NCBI GenBank assembly: GCA_050249535.1
Contig: JBFWQI010000009.1
Span: forward strand, 1 to 64,000
DNA from: JADJXM01 sp937967285
GTDB taxonomy: Bacteria; Acidobacteriota; Blastocatellia; RBC074
Reading direction: 5' to 3'
DNA length: 64,000 nt
In this document: piece after piece, positions 1 through 10,599 of the stretch
How positions within the stretch are numbered: the first letter of the stretch is position 1
Layout of the letters: every line of letters starts with the position of its first letter
Made by a program: the position numbers and the translations under genes
Notes under the pieces: generated by a model
Databases searched by the model: none
Told to the model about the DNA's origin: nothing
Seen by the model: the letters and a program-made list of their open reading frames with translations, nothing else

Positions 1-870
<870 letters not shown>

Positions 871-878
871 CCGGTCTA

Positions 879-1448
879 CTAAGGGCCCGGTATTGCCTTA
901 ATTGATATGACGATCCTTGACACGCTCTCGTCAAATGCAGGCTCTCGAATATCAAGTGTCAGTGACTCCTTAAGCTTCAGGAGAATATCACCCAGATTGT
1001 TGCGTAGCTTGATGAGCCTTGATTTCTCACTATTCAGATCGATCGGATCAAGCTTTCCAGCTATATATTCCGGGATCAGCTTATCAATCTTATCTATTTG
1101 TGCATCAATCGTCTTGTTAGCCTCCAGCCGATAGCCAGGTTCGAAGAAGTCGTCGTCAATGTAGCAATGTATAAATTTTTTATTGTCCCGGAGTTTCTCG
1201 CCATACATAGCGGTAATGCTCTCCATTGCGACCCAGGCGGAGAGCAGACTGCGCTTCGATACGAGAGAGATAGTTACATCAGTGTTACGGATCGAGTCTT
1301 CAATAAACTGCTGAATATTTGCTCCTGCATACATTGCCGCGTTATCGATCAGCACCTCGATGTCGTTTTTTTCAAGTGCGACTTTCAGCTTCTCGGCAAC
1401 TTCGCTATCACCGTGGTTGTACGAAATAATGACGGTCTTTTTTCTCAT
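879..1448 (-). CDS. TIR domain protein
   Basis: A 189-residue protein starting with a TIR fold: beta-strand A TVIISYNHGDSEVAEKL (residues 5-21), then EVLIDN (31-36), DVTISLVSKRSL (57-68) and the SAWVAME motif with W72 and the candidate catalytic Glu E76. TIR domains of bacterial immune systems cleave NAD+ or act as signalling scaffolds. The C-terminal third (after about 130) is helical and charged. It lies directly upstream of the NB-ARC gene with an 8-bp gap, so it is probably co-transcribed with it and may once have been fused to it. An AAGGAG sequence about 12 nt before the ATG could be the ribosome binding site. Confidence 0.75.
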   Translation of the reverse strand: MRKKTVIISYNHGDSEVAEKLKVALEKNDIEVLIDNAAMYAGANIQQFIEDSIRNTDVTISLVSKRSLLSAWVAMESITAMYGEKLRDNKKFIHCYIDDDFFEPGYRLEANKTIDAQIDKIDKLIPEYIAGKLDPIDLNSEKSRLIKLRNNLGDILLKLKESLTLDIREPAFDESVSRIVISIKAIPGP

Positions 1449-2127
1449 AATGCACTATGCTCCTTCAGCGATGAATCAGGTCTGTATAAGATGTGAGAAT
1501 CTCAAAGCACAGTCTGCTTGATCCAACTGAGCTTAATGGCGTCACTCATTCAGTCATAAAGCGTGTTGTGCACGGCAGTATATTAAGAGGACATTAGCGT
1601 ACCATCATCTGCAGGATTTGTGGTACCGCAGATGGCGTATGAATTCCTTAATAGTTCAGGGTCAAAGTGTAGACATTTGTCACCTATCACTATACCCCAA
1701 ATGCTTCCCGCATCGGCGCCGGCGGTTTCACGCGGCTCATTCTTGTGAGACCGGGCGAATGGGCTTATAATCCGCCCGGGTATTCCGAAATAAATTGATA
1801 ATAATCGATTCTTATCGCCGGGCCATTGACGCTACAAGACATACAGCCGATTCCGTGACGAGAACCTGACAATTAATAACCCGGCCAGTTTATTCAACAT
1901 TCCGCAGGTGACAAAGAAAGCGCGATGCGCCGTTAAGCTATGTCTTTTCATGCAGATAAGAACCGGTCTGCGGGATGGCATCGGGTCTCGCGGTTTCAAA
2001 CTGTCTCACGCGGGCAGATAGGTTTCAGCGTTATCCTGTTGCTGGACGGCAAACCACCCGTATATCGGAGATTGGATTGCTCGTCCGAAGTGATTTGAGC
2101 TTTCAAGGCCGGGAGTGGAGATCGGAA
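1449..2127. other. Intergenic region between TIR and CHAT genes
   Basis: About 680 bp between two divergent genes, which must contain both promoters. No gene, convincing sigma-70 promoter pair or terminator could be picked out. A longer CHAT reading frame stays open back to 1975 but those 51 codons look non-coding. Confidence 0.5.
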
Positions 2128-5100
2128 ATGGCTAGGCTGAGAACGACCGGAGAGCGCCTAAACCAGGCGTTTCAACTGGCATATTTCATTCATGCGGATG
2201 AGGTTGTGGCTCGCGATATCGCCGCCCGGGCGGTTTCGCTGCTGGATGCCAATATGGTGTCGCAGGACAAGCGGCTCGCGCATGAATCCGAACACCGCAA
2301 TACGGTCACTCTCAATGAGGACCATATGCTTCAGCGGCTGGTCATGATCTCTTCGCTGGAAAGGGAGATCGAACGCGAACGTGATCTCGACCGGATCGAC
2401 GAGGATGCGCTGCTCGTCCATTTTCTCGCGCATCTTGTCCGGATCACAGGCAAGCTGACCCCTTTCCACACAACGCTTGCGGTCTGTCGGATTCTGCATA
2501 ATTACAACACTCCCGAAACTCAGGAGATCGACCGGGTTGTCATGCAGGATCCGGGCGGGGGCAAGGACCCCAGCTTTTTTCGCGCCAGAAAGAAGGTACT
2601 GATCGACGAGCTCCAGGATCGATTTGGAAACCTGATCAAACAGTTCAAAGGCCCCAACCAGGAGATTCGGTTTATTCCCCATGACCATCCCGGACGTTTT
2701 CTCGAATTGACAAACATCTGCCTCAAGACATTTTCTCCGTGGTTCATCAGCTGCATCAAGATCCCTCCCGACTACAATCCCTCCGAACAGATTCTGGACG
2801 ATCTTACGTCTGAAAACCTCAGCGAGGATGAGACGCAGCGTATCCAGTTGAAAAGGATGCATGCCGTACTCGATCCCGACTGCTTCAGCCTCCTCATAGA
2901 AGGATTAAGGGTATACAACATGAAAAAACTGAAATTTGACAAACCCGAGGATACTCTGGAAATACCTGCGTTCAACATCAGTAGCCTGCGGCCTCCGGGG
3001 GATTCCCGGCGGCCCGGCGCATCTTCGGAACATGAACTGGACGAGAAGTCGATTTCGGTTATCCAACGGAAGTTGGAGGTCGAGGCGTCCGTCCGCAAGA
3101 AATGGGATAACGGATTGTTAAGCGTGGTAGTTGACGGCCGGGAGCGGACCGTGATCGATCCCGGTGGATCCGGTACGGCCGGTATCAGTCTGGATGGCGG
3201 AGAGGAACTGATCGAGATATTCGATGCGGAGAGCGGCGTCCTGCTGGCGGCGAAGCTGCTGTCATATGATGACGATCTGCGGATAACAGAACCGTCATTC
3301 GCTCTTGGCCTGCCCGATCAGTCATACCTCTGTTTCGATTTCGAGGCCGGAGATGCGGCCCCGGACAGCTTCGCTCCTTACACCCTGAAGATCGGATATC
3401 AGGCGGAACCGGTCGCGGCGCGAGAGGCTGAGAGAAAGGAGAAGCCCGGCAAAGGGTTTTGGCAGAGAGTGATGGATCTGGCTTCCATCAGGCGTCCGGC
3501 TGTCCCGCTGCTGGCGACGGCTGCTCTACTGATTATGGTTGGGGTCGGATACCAAATCTGGAGAGAGCGGGCGGCATCGCCTGTTCAGGCGGGCCTGACG
3601 GCGCTCTATGACGCGTATCAGGGCCGGCGTCCATTCGAGTCGCGAATAACAGGATTGGCCTACTCACGTTTCTCCACAACCCGGGGCGGCCCGGCGGAGG
3701 GACCGGATCCGGCCAGACTGCGACGTGCTGAGAACACTCTGCTCGAGGCGGTGGATGGAAAGGATACGTCCGCATCGCGATACGCGCTCGGGATGATGTA
3801 CCTGCTCAACAGGGACCTCGACAAAGCGATCCCCGAATTGTACAGGGCCGCTGAGCTCGATTCCCGCAACCCATTGATCCTCAGCGATCTCGGAGCGGCG
3901 CTGCTCGAGAATGGAAAGAAGAAGAAGGCGGCGGGCGATGACAGCAACACACTGGACTTCAGCCGGAGCAATAACCAGTTGACGACGGCGCTGGGTTTTC
4001 GCCCGGACATGCCGGAAGCGCTCTTCAACCGGGCGCTCTGCCGGGAGCTGCTGGGGCTCGACGAGCAGGCCATCGAGGACTGGGAGAGGTATCTGCGGAT
4101 CGATCCGTCATCGAAGTGGGCGGACGAGGCGAGGGCCCGGCTGAATGGGCTCAGGGAGGCCATGAAAGATCGTTCGCAGTTGAAGGAGCAGAAGCTGCGA
4201 CAGTTTCTGGCCGCCCGGAATCGCAACGACCGCGAAGCTGCCTGGAATGCCATCAAAGTCAACCGCGAGCTGATCACCGGTTCGATCATCTGGCAGCAGT
4301 TGTTGAATGACTTCTTCCGGAGATCGAAAGACCCTCCCGGCGCCCGAGATGCGCTCGACGCCATGGGCTATGCCGGAGCGGTCGAGGAAGAGAAAACCGG
4401 CGACACCTTCGTCAGTGATCTCGCGCGATACTACTCGAGCCGCTCAGGGATCGAAATACAGAAGCTGGCCGCGGCCCATGATCTGATGCAGCAGGGTAAC
4501 AGCCAATTCCTCATCGCCGATTTCAAGGCGGCATCACGGAACTATCTTGAGGCCACAAAAATATACGACAGCCTCGGCGACAGGCAGGAATCGCTGATAT
4601 CCAGGTATCTCAACGAATATTGCAACCTCGTTGATGCACTCAATAAAGAGCCCTCCGAGCTGTTCAAACTGCTCGGGGAGGCGAAATATCCCTGGGTAAA
4701 GGCGCAGATCCACAACGCACTCGGCTCGGTCTATACATCGATCGCTCAGCCCTCGGAAGGTATTCGACAAACAACGCTCGCGCTGGAACTTTCCGAAAAG
4801 ACACAGGACCCCCTCGGCATCCAGAGAAATCAATGCGAACTGGCGGTCGAGCACCACAGGATCGGGGCGCGTGAGAAGGCTGTCGAATATCTCGGGAAAT
4901 GTCTCGGCACGGCCGCCGTCACCTGGCCCGGTTACAGGCAGATCTTCAGATACTACACTTCAGCCAATCAGATCTTTCTCGAGGCGCACGATAATCTGAC
5001 GGCCGAGGCCTTCAGCCTTGCCGCTTTCAGTCTGGCCAGGGACGTGATGAAGGATCCGGCCTTCATCTATTCGAGCGCGATCAGGCTGGCCGATTCTTAT

Positions 5101-6783
5101 AAGCAATCGCACAGATATGACGAAGCGGCGCGAATGTATCAGACCGCATACAAAACAGCTCGTGATCATTCACATATCGTTGCATTCAGAACGCGGTGGG
5201 CCATGGTTGCGGGGCTGCTCGGAGACTTCTACTACGACCGCAAACAATACGGCGAGGCTATCAAATATTTCAATGAGTCGATCGAGCTGCATACCCGTGA
5301 GAACAGCGTAGTCAGCCTGCACTCGGGGCTGAAAGGCAGGTTTCTGGCCCATATCGCGGCGGGCAATGACCGGGATGCGTACGAGGATCTGAAAGAGATC
5401 CGCCGGTCCACAGAAAACTATCGCAAGCATCTTTCGAATGAAGGTTACAGAAACAGTTTTTTCAGACGCGAACAGGAATTCGCCGACGCCGCGATCGATT
5501 TTCTGATCGACCGCAGGGACGATGAGTACGCCTTCAACTTTTCGGAATCGACGCGTGCGCGCAGCCTGCTCGATCTGATCTCGACCAGGGCGAGCGTCTC
5601 CTCGAACAGCCGGGAGACGGATTTCCTTCTTGAATCCGTGTCCACTTCCGTCGGGCTGAGCGAAATCCAGGCGGCGCTGCCCGCAAATGTCCTGCTCGTT
5701 CAGTATGCGGTGCTCAGGGATAGAGTTGTCATCTGGGCGGTATCGCGGGATGGACGGCTCACCCGGACATCGACTGTCTCGCAGCGGGAACTGAGAGAGA
5801 GAGTAAATGCGTACAAGAAGAAGATAGCCGATTACAGAAATCCTGATTATTCCGTCACCGCCGTGAATGCCGAGTCGGAATGGTTTTACAGCCTGTTGAT
5901 CGCGCCGGTCGAGAATCAGATCAAGCCCGGCACGCATCTCTGCATCATTCCGGACAAGGCGCTCAACTTTCTGCCGTTCCTGACGCTGCGAAAGCCGGGC
6001 AGCGGGAAATATCTAGTCGAGCGATCTCCGGTCAGCTTCATGCCCGGTTCCACGATCTTCGTTCACTGCACCAGACGGGCGGCGGAGCTGCAGTCGAAAT
6101 CGGCGGGACGTGATGAGCGGTTGCTGAGCATCGGGATCTCGACGCTCGACAGCCGTCGATACGCAAACCTGGATCCGCTGTTCAGGGCGGGCGAGGAAGC
6201 CCGGCGGATAGCGGCCTTCTATCCTGATTCGGCGGTCCTGGTCGACGGGCAGGCTGAAAAGAGCAGGGTGATCGCGGCGATGGGTCGGGCCGACGTCGTG
6301 CACATTGCTTCGCATTACGTCGTCGACAAGACGTCCCCGACGAAGTCAAAACTGCTCCTGTCGCATGAGTCGGTCGGGGCCGGTTCCGCTGAAAAGAATT
6401 CGGATACCCTGCAGGCGGAAGAGATATACGCCGAGTATGCCCGTTTGGCCGGCGCTCGCCGGACCCGGCTGGCGGTCCTCTCCTCCTGCGATTCCGGGAT
6501 CGAGAGCTACCTCGAAGGCGAGGGCATGATCGGCATGTCGAGGATTTTCATCGCCTCCGATATCCCACTGGTCGTCGCCAGTCTCTGGAAGGTCGATACC
6601 GACGCCACCGAAACACTGATGGTCGCATTTCACGGGTACAGGAAACAGAAACCGATGAGTGTGAACTCAGCCGAAGCCCTCAGGCAGGCGCAACGGTATC
6701 TGATCGCAACCGGAGACGGGAAGTATGCGCGTCCGGGATACTGGGCCGGATTCGTTCTCATCGGCGGATACGCTTCTTTCTGA
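2128..6783 (+). CDS. Membrane-anchored TPR-CHAT caspase-like protease
   Basis: A 1551-residue protein. An N-terminal helical region begins LNQAFQLAYFIHADE (about residues 10-24), a segment I associate with CHAT proteins of Acidobacteriota. One hydrophobic segment (VPLLATAALLIMVGVGYQIW) lies near residues 459-479, followed by several hundred residues of TPR-like helical repeats and a C-terminal CHAT domain. The caspase-type dyad is visible: His in VHIASH (nt 6301-6318) and Cys in LSSCDSG (nt 6487-6489). CHAT domains are clan CD cysteine peptidases, used for example in TPR-CHAT partners of type III-E CRISPR effectors and in multi-gene conflict systems. The frame is open from an ATG at 1975, but the ATG at 2128 has GGAG-rich sequence before it and begins where family similarity begins. 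Genes downstream encode an unknown protein and an S8 protease, which suggests a proteolytic cascade. The target is unknown. Confidence 0.88.
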   Translation: MARLRTTGERLNQAFQLAYFIHADEVVARDIAARAVSLLDANMVSQDKRLAHESEHRNTVTLNEDHMLQRLVMISSLEREIERERDLDRIDEDALLVHFLAHLVRITGKLTPFHTTLAVCRILHNYNTPETQEIDRVVMQDPGGGKDPSFFRARKKVLIDELQDRFGNLIKQFKGPNQEIRFIPHDHPGRFLELTNICLKTFSPWFISCIKIPPDYNPSEQILDDLTSENLSEDETQRIQLKRMHAVLDPDCFSLLIEGLRVYNMKKLKFDKPEDTLEIPAFNISSLRPPGDSRRPGASSEHELDEKSISVIQRKLEVEASVRKKWDNGLLSVVVDGRERTVIDPGGSGTAGISLDGGEELIEIFDAESGVLLAAKLLSYDDDLRITEPSFALGLPDQSYLCFDFEAGDAAPDSFAPYTLKIGYQAEPVAAREAERKEKPGKGFWQRVMDLASIRRPAVPLLATAALLIMVGVGYQIWRERAASPVQAGLTALYDAYQGRRPFESRITGLAYSRFSTTRGGPAEGPDPARLRRAENTLLEAVDGKDTSASRYALGMMYLLNRDLDKAIPELYRAAELDSRNPLILSDLGAALLENGKKKKAAGDDSNTLDFSRSNNQLTTALGFRPDMPEALFNRALCRELLGLDEQAIEDWERYLRIDPSSKWADEARARLNGLREAMKDRSQLKEQKLRQFLAARNRNDREAAWNAIKVNRELITGSIIWQQLLNDFFRRSKDPPGARDALDAMGYAGAVEEEKTGDTFVSDLARYYSSRSGIEIQKLAAAHDLMQQGNSQFLIADFKAASRNYLEATKIYDSLGDRQESLISRYLNEYCNLVDALNKEPSELFKLLGEAKYPWVKAQIHNALGSVYTSIAQPSEGIRQTTLALELSEKTQDPLGIQRNQCELAVEHHRIGAREKAVEYLGKCLGTAAVTWPGYRQIFRYYTSANQIFLEAHDNLTAEAFSLAAFSLARDVMKDPAFIYSSAIRLADSYKQSHRYDEAARMYQTAYKTARDHSHIVAFRTRWAMVAGLLGDFYYDRKQYGEAIKYFNESIELHTRENSVVSLHSGLKGRFLAHIAAGNDRDAYEDLKEIRRSTENYRKHLSNEGYRNSFFRREQEFADAAIDFLIDRRDDEYAFNFSESTRARSLLDLISTRASVSSNSRETDFLLESVSTSVGLSEIQAALPANVLLVQYAVLRDRVVIWAVSRDGRLTRTSTVSQRELRERVNAYKKKIADYRNPDYSVTAVNAESEWFYSLLIAPVENQIKPGTHLCIIPDKALNFLPFLTLRKPGSGKYLVERSPVSFMPGSTIFVHCTRRAAELQSKSAGRDERLLSIGISTLDSRRYANLDPLFRAGEEARRIAAFYPDSAVLVDGQAEKSRVIAAMGRADVVHIASHYVVDKTSPTKSKLLLSHESVGAGSAEKNSDTLQAEEIYAEYARLAGARRTRLAVLSSCDSGIESYLEGEGMIGMSRIFIASDIPLVVASLWKVDTDATETLMVAFHGYRKQKPMSVNSAEALRQAQRYLIATGDGKYARPGYWAGFVLIGGYASF

Positions 6784-6921
6784 GTAACTGCTCAGCCCGG
6801 ATTAAAGTTTCCAGTCTTCATTTGAAAGGATGCGGTTCCACCGGTCTTTTACATTAAATTGAAACAGATTTCGGGGTACGTACTGGAAACTTGCAACTCA
6901 ATCATTACCCTGAGCAGTTAC
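6784..6921. repeat. MITE-like inverted-repeat element, copy 1
   Basis: A 138-bp intergenic element bounded by a perfect 12-bp inverted repeat GTAACTGCTCAG (6784-6795 and 6910-6921). A second perfect 11-bp inverted repeat AAGTTTCCAGT (6805-6815 and 6882-6892) is nested inside. The same terminal sequence bounds a second intergenic element at 48316-48518, which makes a small non-autonomous mobile element plausible. It separates the CHAT gene from the next gene. Confidence 0.6.
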
Positions 6922-6977
6922 CTTTCTGATCCTGTAACCGCTGTTCGATTACCAACCCGCAAACTGGAGATCCAGAT

Positions 6978-7904
6978 ATGTTCAAAAACCTCAGCCAACG
7001 TCTCAACCTGCTCTATCCGGACGTAACAGCAACCGTCTCGCTTCAGGGCTTCATGCTTTCGTGTTTCGATGGAACGAAAAAATTCAAAGTCGGAATACCC
7101 AGATGCCTGGATCATGACCTGCACATCGATATCTTCAAGGTCCCCAGGTCGGTTCCGGACAAGGTGTCGTTGGAATGGCGCTCCGTTCTATCGATACCCA
7201 CATCGATTGATAAGGCGACCATCTTGACCATTGAGGAGGAAGAGCCTGCTGATGGCCTGACCGGCTCGGGAGTTGTGTCATATAAGTATTTCGACAAAAA
7301 GTTTTCGAGAATGAAGAAGAAGCCATCGATAAACCAAGAGAAGGATTTTCGATGGGTGTTGGATCTCAACGGGGAGGAGTTCCACAACCGGCCGTTGAAA
7401 TTGCTGACAAAACGGGCGAGGAGAGGACAGGTCAAGGACTTCTCGAAGGTCATCGAATTCAATACCGGCACGGTCTATACCCAGGCGATATCGAGAGAGA
7501 TCCTCTTTCGGAGGGACGAGGAAGGGCGGCTCAAGCCGCTGGGCAGGATCGCTCACAGGACCGGCATCGATATCAGATCGAGGAGCTTGCGGATTGGATA
7601 CTCGAAGAATGGCACAGTCGCTGCCGAGCATCAGAAACTGGAATGGGATATGGATTACTTTTACTACATCCATATCTCAAATACCTGTCACATCGAGCAC
7701 GATCCCAAAGAGCCGGAAAAGACGGCGGGCAAGACCGATTTCGACCTGTTCTATGACCTGATGAGCGACCCCGTCGTTGGACACAGAAAGTATGACCTCC
7801 AGAGTTGCATAGATCATCGCTTTGAACCGGATTCCAGGCTCGACGGGTTTCCGGACATCTGCATTCTGGGATTTTTCGGGGGCGAGGATTATTCCTGGTC
7901 CTGA
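6978..7904 (+). CDS. Protein of unknown function between CHAT and S8 proteases
   Basis: A 308-residue soluble protein that I do not recognise. It has no signal peptide or membrane segment. The middle is rich in basic residues (KKFSRMKKKPS near 110-120, LTKRARRGQ near 144-152); the C-terminal part is rich in Asp, Tyr and His. Predominantly beta-like alternation is seen in the first 100 residues. A GGAG sequence about 9 nt before the ATG supports the start. It lies between a TPR-CHAT protease and a zinc-ribbon subtilase on the same strand (46 bp before the subtilase start), so it may be an adaptor, substrate or regulator of those proteases. That role is an inference from position only. Confidence 0.7.
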   Translation: MFKNLSQRLNLLYPDVTATVSLQGFMLSCFDGTKKFKVGIPRCLDHDLHIDIFKVPRSVPDKVSLEWRSVLSIPTSIDKATILTIEEEEPADGLTGSGVVSYKYFDKKFSRMKKKPSINQEKDFRWVLDLNGEEFHNRPLKLLTKRARRGQVKDFSKVIEFNTGTVYTQAISREILFRRDEEGRLKPLGRIAHRTGIDIRSRSLRIGYSKNGTVAAEHQKLEWDMDYFYYIHISNTCHIEHDPKEPEKTAGKTDFDLFYDLMSDPVVGHRKYDLQSCIDHRFEPDSRLDGFPDICILGFFGGEDYSWS

Positions 7905-7950
7905 GCGGACAAGCGAGGTTGCAAGACAATCACATCAATGGGAGGTCCAA

Positions 7951-9927
7951 ATGATTAAGGATATACAGTGCCCGAACTGTGACAACGTCACCGAGTATGC
8001 GCGAATCTGCCAGATCTGCGGATACAGGCTGCCGAAAAAATTCTCGCCCGCCAGATCGGCATTCCCGGGAAATCTGAGCGTGGCCAATGCATCGCACATT
8101 GATCCGAAGCTGGAGAGGCAACTGGTCAGAAGCCGGAACAGAATCTACAGGCCGGCATCAGGTTCGATTAAGGAGGGAGAGACTGCTGTCATTCTGGTCG
8201 TCGAGGAAGAAGGGAGCCTGCCCGGGAATATCAGGAAGATCCTCAGCATACCGCTATCGGGACAATTGGACAAATATTATCTGGTGACAGCCAGAATGCC
8301 CTTGAGCGATGTCGATAAACTGGATGACAAGTATCTGGTCAAAGCGGCATCCCCGGCGAGGAGCTTTGCGACCAGGCAAGCGGCTCAGCCGGTTGAGACG
8401 GCGCGAAGCATATGCGAGGAGATCGGGTTGCAGATGCCGGGCAGGAGCAGATCAGTCGGCAAAGTCATCGTTGGCATAATCGATTTCGGCATCGATTTCG
8501 CACACAGCCATTTTCTGAAGGATGGCCGGACGCGGATCAGGGCGATCTGGAATCAGGCAGGCAGGGACAACAGCACCTATGTCAAATACGGGGCGCTCTA
8601 CAGGTCCGGCGCTATCGATCGTGCGCTGAATGCCGATGATCCATACGCTGAACTGGGTTATGGTCCGCCGGCGGACTCGATGTACGAAACCGGCGCGCAT
8701 GGGACATACGTGGCCGACATCGCGGCCGGCAGCGGTTTTGGCGGTCAGGCGATGGGAATAGCGCCGGATGCCGAGATCGTCTTCGTCGATCTGGCAAGGT
8801 TCTCATCCGGCAACTTCGCAGGCAGCACCTACGGAGATTCCGCGCATCTCCTCGAGGCCGTCGATTTTATTCTTCATGAGGCGGAGGATCTCCCCTGCGT
8901 GATCAATATCAGCCTCGGGTCGAACGATGGACCTCATGACGGCACAACACTGGTCGAAATCGGGATCGACCGCCTGATCGAGAAAAAGAAGAATTGCGCG
9001 GTGGTAATTGCGGGGGGGAATGCGCGAAAACAGAAACTGCATGCCAAAGGCAGCGTCAAAAAGAAGAGCATTCTTGATCTTTACTGGTATGTTCCGCCCT
9101 ACGATATGACCAGCAACGAGATCGAACTGTGGTATCCCGCCGGAGCCTGCCTTTCCGTGCAGATACTCGACCCCGACAATGCGCCCCTCTCCGAACCGAT
9201 CGGACCGGGTAAAGATTCCAACGTCCGGCTCGGAACCGGCGGGAGCATGCTGGTCATCAATCGAAAATGCGACCCTGTCCATGAACGGTTCAATATTCAG
9301 AATAAGAAAGGGACGATCCATGTCTTCTACGAGCGCCGCAACGGATATCTCAAAAATGGTCGATGGAAAATAAGACTCAGAAATGAACAGGATTCCAAAA
9401 TCGCGTTCGATGCCTGGATCGAGCGTGACGAAAGAGGCCAGTCGGTCTTCGTCGAAAGAGGCAAGTCGGACTTCGTAGATCCCGAGAGCTTCTACGAAGT
9501 TTCAGAACACGATACCCTGAATTCAATAGCGCACGGGGAAAAGACTCTTGTTGTTGGATCATATAATCAACTTTCCAGCGGACGGCCGTCTTCTTCATTT
9601 TCAAGTTACCGAAAGGCGGGATCCAGGGAAGCAAATTCGTCTGCAGTCAGACCGGATATTCTGGCCCCGGGAGAGAACATCCTGGCCGCCTGGTCCGGCA
9701 CGGCCGTGCTCAGATACCGGCAGACCGGCACCAGCATGTCCGCAGCAATCGTGACAGGTGTAATTGCCAGGATGTTCGCCGAAGACAAGGATGCGGATTA
9801 CAAGGTGATAAAGGACAGGCTGATGAGACCGGTGACCGGGTCGAGGAGTGATCGGAAGAAAAGTTCAAACGACCCCATGCAGGCGATCAAGCGGGTCGAT
9901 CCTGAGGAAGCGATAAACAAAAAGTGA
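7951..9927 (+). CDS. Zinc-ribbon subtilisin-like serine protease (S8)
   Basis: A 658-residue peptidase S8 with a full catalytic triad: Asp178 in GIIDFGIDF, His250 in GAHGTYVADIAAG and Ser595 in TGTSMSAA, plus the oxyanion region NISLGS. The N terminus is a small zinc ribbon (C7-x2-C10 and C20-x2-C23), not a signal peptide, so the enzyme is probably cytoplasmic. An insertion of about 200 residues with beta character lies between the oxyanion strand and the Ser motif, as in many large subtilases. The ATG at 7951 follows GGGAGG at good spacing, which decides it over an open frame from 7822. It is the third gene of the CHAT set. Cytoplasmic subtilases paired with CHAT proteins suggest a protease cascade in immunity or cell suicide (inference). 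Confidence 0.88.
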   Translation: MIKDIQCPNCDNVTEYARICQICGYRLPKKFSPARSAFPGNLSVANASHIDPKLERQLVRSRNRIYRPASGSIKEGETAVILVVEEEGSLPGNIRKILSIPLSGQLDKYYLVTARMPLSDVDKLDDKYLVKAASPARSFATRQAAQPVETARSICEEIGLQMPGRSRSVGKVIVGIIDFGIDFAHSHFLKDGRTRIRAIWNQAGRDNSTYVKYGALYRSGAIDRALNADDPYAELGYGPPADSMYETGAHGTYVADIAAGSGFGGQAMGIAPDAEIVFVDLARFSSGNFAGSTYGDSAHLLEAVDFILHEAEDLPCVINISLGSNDGPHDGTTLVEIGIDRLIEKKKNCAVVIAGGNARKQKLHAKGSVKKKSILDLYWYVPPYDMTSNEIELWYPAGACLSVQILDPDNAPLSEPIGPGKDSNVRLGTGGSMLVINRKCDPVHERFNIQNKKGTIHVFYERRNGYLKNGRWKIRLRNEQDSKIAFDAWIERDERGQSVFVERGKSDFVDPESFYEVSEHDTLNSIAHGEKTLVVGSYNQLSSGRPSSSFSSYRKAGSREANSSAVRPDILAPGENILAAWSGTAVLRYRQTGTSMSAAIVTGVIARMFAEDKDADYKVIKDRLMRPVTGSRSDRKKSSNDPMQAIKRVDPEEAINKK

Positions 9928-9956
9928 AATGATCCCGGAGAGTAATAACTTGCAAC

Positions 9957-9976
9957 GGCCGCTCACGGGAGCGGCC
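9957..9976. terminator. Hairpin after S8 protease gene
   Basis: A perfect 8-bp GC-rich stem (GGCCGCTC / GAGCGGCC) with a 4-nt loop, 30 bp after the protease stop. No T tract follows, so it may end transcription with Rho or stabilise the mRNA. Confidence 0.4.
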
Positions 9977-10034
9977 GGTCAGTTCGAAGGAAAGTCCGCC
10001 GCCTCCCCGCTCGTGGTGGAAACGAATTCCAACA

Positions 10035-10165
10035 GTCTCACGCTCGATATATCCGACCTGAGTATAATCATCATTGAAAGAAGTCCTGAGTAGTCGGACT
10101 CGGGACATATCAGCGTCCTCAGCTGACTCCGCTGCCGCCCTTCCCCAATATCAGCGGCAGCGGAG
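10035..10165. repeat. 130-bp direct repeat, copy 1
   Basis: Matches 10274-10402 in the same orientation across blocks such as GTCTCACGCTCGATA, GAGTATAATCATCATTGA, GTCGGACTCGGGAC and GCGTCCTCAGCTGACTCCGC. It ends in a strong hairpin (CTCCGCTGCCGC / GCGGCAGCGGAG). On the minus strand both copies can be read as peptides containing NDDYTQ and IERET, so degenerate coding origin is also possible. Confidence 0.7.
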
Positions 10166-10273
10166 TAATTATCTTCCGACCAGCACATCGCCCTCGAATC
10201 ACATTCCTATTGCGAATCAAATAAACGGGCCGCGGTCCGGATCATCACATTCCGGGCGAATCCATTTCAAAAT

Positions 10274-10402
10274 GTCTCACGCTCGATAGATTCGAGCTGA
10301 GTATAATCATCATTGAGCGAGATCCGAATTGTCGGACTCGGGACGATAAGCGTCCTCAGCTGACTCCGCTGCTGCCCCCTCCACGGATTAGCGGCAGTGG
10401 AG
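10274..10402. repeat. 130-bp direct repeat, copy 2
   Basis: Second copy of the unit at 10035-10165, 109 bp further on. Its terminal stem differs from copy 1 at two places that keep G-U pairing in RNA (CTCCGCTGCTGC / GCGGCAGTGGAG), which suggests that the folded transcript matters. It lies upstream of the kinase gene. Confidence 0.7.
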
Positions 10403-10409
10403 ATGAAAT

Positions 10410-10436
10410 CCGGGAGATCACTCAGCGGTCTCCCGG
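10410..10436. terminator. Hairpin before kinase gene
   Basis: A perfect 8-bp stem CCGGGAGA / TCTCCCGG with an 11-nt loop directly after repeat copy 2. No T tract follows, so its role as a terminator is uncertain. Confidence 0.35.
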
Positions 10437-10599
10437 GCAGTTATCTGAATGGGTGTATGTAATTCACCGTTAGCCCTGATTTTTCCGATTACCCCTTTGA
10501 TAACCCGAAAATCAGATCGGCAGGTGCGGGATTTCAATTCAATCATTTTGATGAATGGGGCATGTCTTCATCGTGATTGCCGGCACAAGGAGGCGGAGG

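Noticed and set aside
1670..1700. Possible insertion-sequence end (GTGTAGACATTTGTC)
   Set aside because: Only a short single motif without a partner end or transposase.
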